A stretch of DNA of 7,578 nucleotides from Chryseobacterium sp. (GTDB lineage: Bacteria > Bacteroidota > Bacteroidia > Flavobacteriales > Weeksellaceae). The position numbers were made by a program, and so were the translations under genes. Within the stretch, counting starts at the first letter, position 1. Each line of letters begins with the position of its first letter. The DNA is taken from positions 1-7,578 of the forward strand of contig JAGNPP010000119.1 in the NCBI GenBank assembly GCA_017989575.1, read 5' to 3'. The notes under the pieces were generated by a model. That model did not search any database. It was not told where the DNA came from and was given only the letters and a program-made list of their open reading frames with translations. This document shows positions 6,479-7,578 of this stretch, in pieces.

Positions 6479-6709
6479 ATGAAAAAAATCTCGACAGTCT
6501 TAGCTATTACTTTTGTGTCTTTCAATTTTATCTCTTGTCGCCAAGATAGTATAGATGCTGATTTTGATTCAGCAATTCAGCAAAGACCCGTTACTTCAAA
6601 CAAAGTGGCTGACAGCATTAGTTCTGACAGTGTAAAAACTAATAAACTCGCAAGTAGGCCTGGAGGAGATCCGGAAAAAGATCCCCCAAGAGATACAACA
6701 AATTGGTAG
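6479..6709 (+). CDS. Small putative lipoprotein of unknown function
   Basis: The product is 76 residues with a lipoprotein signal peptide: two Lys, a hydrophobic stretch (4-19) and a lipobox FISC with the lipidated Cys at residue 20, followed by RQDS. The mature ~57 residues are polar, rich in Asp, Ser and Lys, with no predicted fold, and end in a Gly/Pro-rich tail (GGDPEKDPPRDTTNW). I have the impression that small Chryseobacterium lipoproteins with a similar DPPxD...W ending exist, but no function is known to me. The ATG at 6479 follows A/T-rich sequence without a Shine-Dalgarno, usual for this phylum. The gene is divergent from the TPR/AraC regulator across a 294-bp region with operator-like sites, which suggests it may be a target. 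Confidence 0.75.
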   Translation: MKKISTVLAITFVSFNFISCRQDSIDADFDSAIQQRPVTSNKVADSISSDSVKTNKLASRPGGDPEKDPPRDTTNW

Positions 6710-6752
6710 TCAATTACTAAAAAATAAACATTCATCCTAAGCATTATGTTTC

Positions 6753-6784
6753 TCTGCCTCAGTTTTTTTTAAGATTGGGGCAGA
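6753..6784 (+). terminator. Candidate terminator after the lipoprotein gene
   Basis: TCTGCCTC (6753-6760) pairs with GGGGCAGA (6777-6784), seven Watson-Crick pairs and one G-T, around a 16-nt loop that contains eight T. The 3' tail is only TTTCT, so termination on the plus strand may be partial. It lies 44 bases after the lipoprotein stop. Confidence 0.4.
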
Positions 6785-6805
6785 TTTCTAAAAAGATCAC
6801 TCAAA

Positions 6806-6863
6806 GAGGTATGTCGTTCACCTTTTATAAGGCGAAGTAAGAATCTCGAATTCTTTTTGCCTC
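6806..6863 (+). promoter_or_regulatory. Structured leader before the secreted-protein gene
   Basis: Two consecutive hairpins are visible. TTCACCTT (6817-6824) pairs with AAGGCGAA (6829-6836) around TTAT with one mismatch. AAGAAT (6839-6844) pairs with ATTCTT (6850-6855) and runs into five T (6854-6858). GAGG (6806-6809) and CCTC (6860-6863) could close the whole. A 9-codon frame, ATG 6811 to TAA 6838-6840, begins one base after the GAGG. The layout resembles a weak attenuator but could be coincidental. Confidence 0.25.
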
Positions 6864-6880
6864 GAAATTTTTTATAAATC

Positions 6881-7492
6881 ATGAAGAAAATTTATACTGT
6901 TGTTTTTGCTTTGGTTTTAATTTCTATAAAATCACAAGTGGGGATTAATACTTCAAAGCCATTAGCCACTTTCGAAGTTCACAAATCGGCTATGCCCAAT
7001 CTCGCAGAAGGGATGATTCCACCAAGGATAAGCGCAGATTCTCTCCGGATGAAAGACCATCTCTACGGTCCTGCACAAAACGGCGCTATGATTTTCATAA
7101 CTTCCACCGGTTCCAAAACTTCCCAAAAAACAAAACAAATCACCAGTTCTGGCTATTATGTTTATGACTCTGCAACTTCTAGTCACAAAAAATCTGACGG
7201 AGGCTGGAAAAAAATGTTCAGCGATCCGAATGCTTTCGCAATGAGCAACACAAGTGCATTGTCATCTTCAATAACTCAGTTGGAATCTTCAAAATCTAAT
7301 TTCCACGCGGTAAAACTAGATGCGACAGAAGCAGATCTCATCGGTTCGGAATATTTGGAAGATAATCAATATGTAGTTCCAGAAACAGGGTTGTATGTTA
7401 TCAATTATTATATTTCTCTGGAAAATATGAATGATGCCTTGATGCAAAGACCGGATCAATTCCAAAGCTTGGGGGCTATGCAAAAAGCTTAG
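6881..7492 (+). CDS. Secreted hypothetical protein, 3' end replaced by an IS
   Basis: The 203-codon frame starts with a signal peptide (1-18, ending SIKS) and the mature start QVGINTSKPLATFEV, a hallmark of a large family of secreted Chryseobacterium proteins of unknown function. GMIPPRISADSL (44-55), YGPAQNGAMIFIT (62-74), GYYVYDSA (91-98) and GGWKKM (107-112) follow the family pattern. Residues 162-177 (NQYVVPETGLYVINYY) are the start of a C1q-like beta-sandwich that should continue for roughly 100 more residues. Instead, the frame ends after 26 unrelated residues, and its last codons (from 7476) run antisense to a transposase. So the native C-terminus is lost from about 7414 onward, and the product is probably misfolded or inactive. 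The remnant is best treated as a disrupted gene. The exact insertion point is uncertain because the element continues beyond the window. Confidence 0.75.
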   Translation: MKKIYTVVFALVLISIKSQVGINTSKPLATFEVHKSAMPNLAEGMIPPRISADSLRMKDHLYGPAQNGAMIFITSTGSKTSQKTKQITSSGYYVYDSATSSHKKSDGGWKKMFSDPNAFAMSNTSALSSSITQLESSKSNFHAVKLDATEADLIGSEYLEDNQYVVPETGLYVINYYISLENMNDALMQRPDQFQSLGAMQKA

Positions 7493-7578
7493 ACAACCTA
7501 AACAAGAAAAATGCTTTATCCCGCACACCTCTTAGTTGCAATCTGAAGTTTTTTATTTTAGCATTGAATGACTCGGCG
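7415..7578 (-). mobile_element. Insertion sequence, one end (ISAon1/ISL3-like)
   Basis: The right edge of the window is one terminus of an insertion sequence. It is recognised by the transposase C-terminus on the minus strand and by the loss of the host protein pattern near 7414. The stretch from about 7415 to 7475 should hold the noncoding end and terminal inverted repeat. A GG at 7420-7421 could be the tip, since ISL3-type ends often begin with GG. Without the other end, neither the inverted repeat nor a target duplication can be confirmed. The left boundary is therefore approximate, perhaps anywhere in 7413-7455. Confidence 0.65.
7476..7577 (-). CDS. ISAon1/ISL3-like transposase, C-terminal fragment
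   Basis: Reading the minus strand from 7577 to the TAG at 7478-7476 gives 33 residues. They begin AESFNAKIKNFRLQLRGVRD, continue with KAFFLFRLSK and end LFA. The pattern (A-E-S-F-N-A-K-I-K, then R-x-x-x-R-G-V-R, then FFLFRL) is the closing segment of DDE transposases of the ISL3-like type. In Bacteroidota these are usually named ISAon1 family. The Glu of AESFN is in the position of the conserved E..N..IK block that ends this domain and probably supplies the third acidic catalytic residue. The 5' part lies outside the window, so intactness cannot be judged. It overlaps the 3' end of the secreted-protein frame tail-to-tail by 17 bases. Confidence 0.8.
   Translation of the reverse strand, partial: AESFNAKIKNFRLQLRGVRDKAFFLFRLSKLFA

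Noticed and set aside
7316..7528. 70-codon minus-strand frame at the right edge
   Set aside because: It is out of frame with the transposase C-terminus and spans the IS junction and host gene antisense.
7434..7578. Open plus-strand frame continuing to the window edge after the secreted-protein frame, first considered as a frameshifted C-terminus
   Set aside because: Its residues do not continue the family pattern, and the opposite strand there clearly encodes a transposase C-terminus, so insertion explains the break better than a frameshift.

Overview
The window looks like chromosomal DNA of a flavobacterium, most likely Chryseobacterium or a close Weeksellaceae relative. The signs are low GC, A/T-rich leaders with few good Shine-Dalgarno sequences, several matches to the Bacteroidota -7 promoter motif TAnnTTTG, and typical lineage genes: a DUF5916 outer-membrane protein, a membrane-anchored TPR/AraC regulator, and a secreted protein whose mature end begins QVGINTSKP. 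The genus is inferred from protein style, not from a marker gene comparison.

Layout. Bases 2-841 are the 3' end of a DUF5916 beta-barrel gene. It is followed by an unusually GC-rich hairpin-forming element (860-943). An AraJ-like MFS exporter (1098-2249, +) converges on alkB (2334-2948, -), an Fe(II)/2-oxoglutarate DNA or RNA dealkylase. A 9-nt periodic repeat lies in the gap between them. alkB is divergent from hisS (3083-4438, +), histidyl-tRNA synthetase, whose leader carries a 14-nt direct repeat. hisS ends 3 bp from the end of a convergent 580-aa regulator (4442-6184, -) with a signal peptide, periplasmic TPR repeats, one membrane span and a cytoplasmic AraC-type HTH.

A 294-bp divergent intergenic region (6185-6478) separates the regulator from a 76-aa lipoprotein (6479-6709, +). 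It contains a near-perfect 18-bp palindrome and a 22-bp-spaced direct repeat that are candidate operator sites. Next comes a secreted protein gene (6881-7492, +) whose 3' end has been replaced by an insertion sequence. The last 103 bases hold, on the minus strand, the C-terminal 33 residues of an ISAon1/ISL3-like transposase. Its stop codon lies inside the apparent 3' end of the secreted protein gene, so the reading frame of that gene ends in IS sequence.

Functionally this is mostly a set of unrelated housekeeping and accessory genes in single-gene units. The one plausible local circuit is the membrane-spanning regulator and the divergent lipoprotein, possibly with the IS-damaged secreted protein. 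I found no CRISPR array, toxin-antitoxin pair, rRNA, tRNA or recognisable defence system. The strongest non-routine observations are the IS disruption at the right edge, the GC-rich element after the first gene, and the putative operator region.
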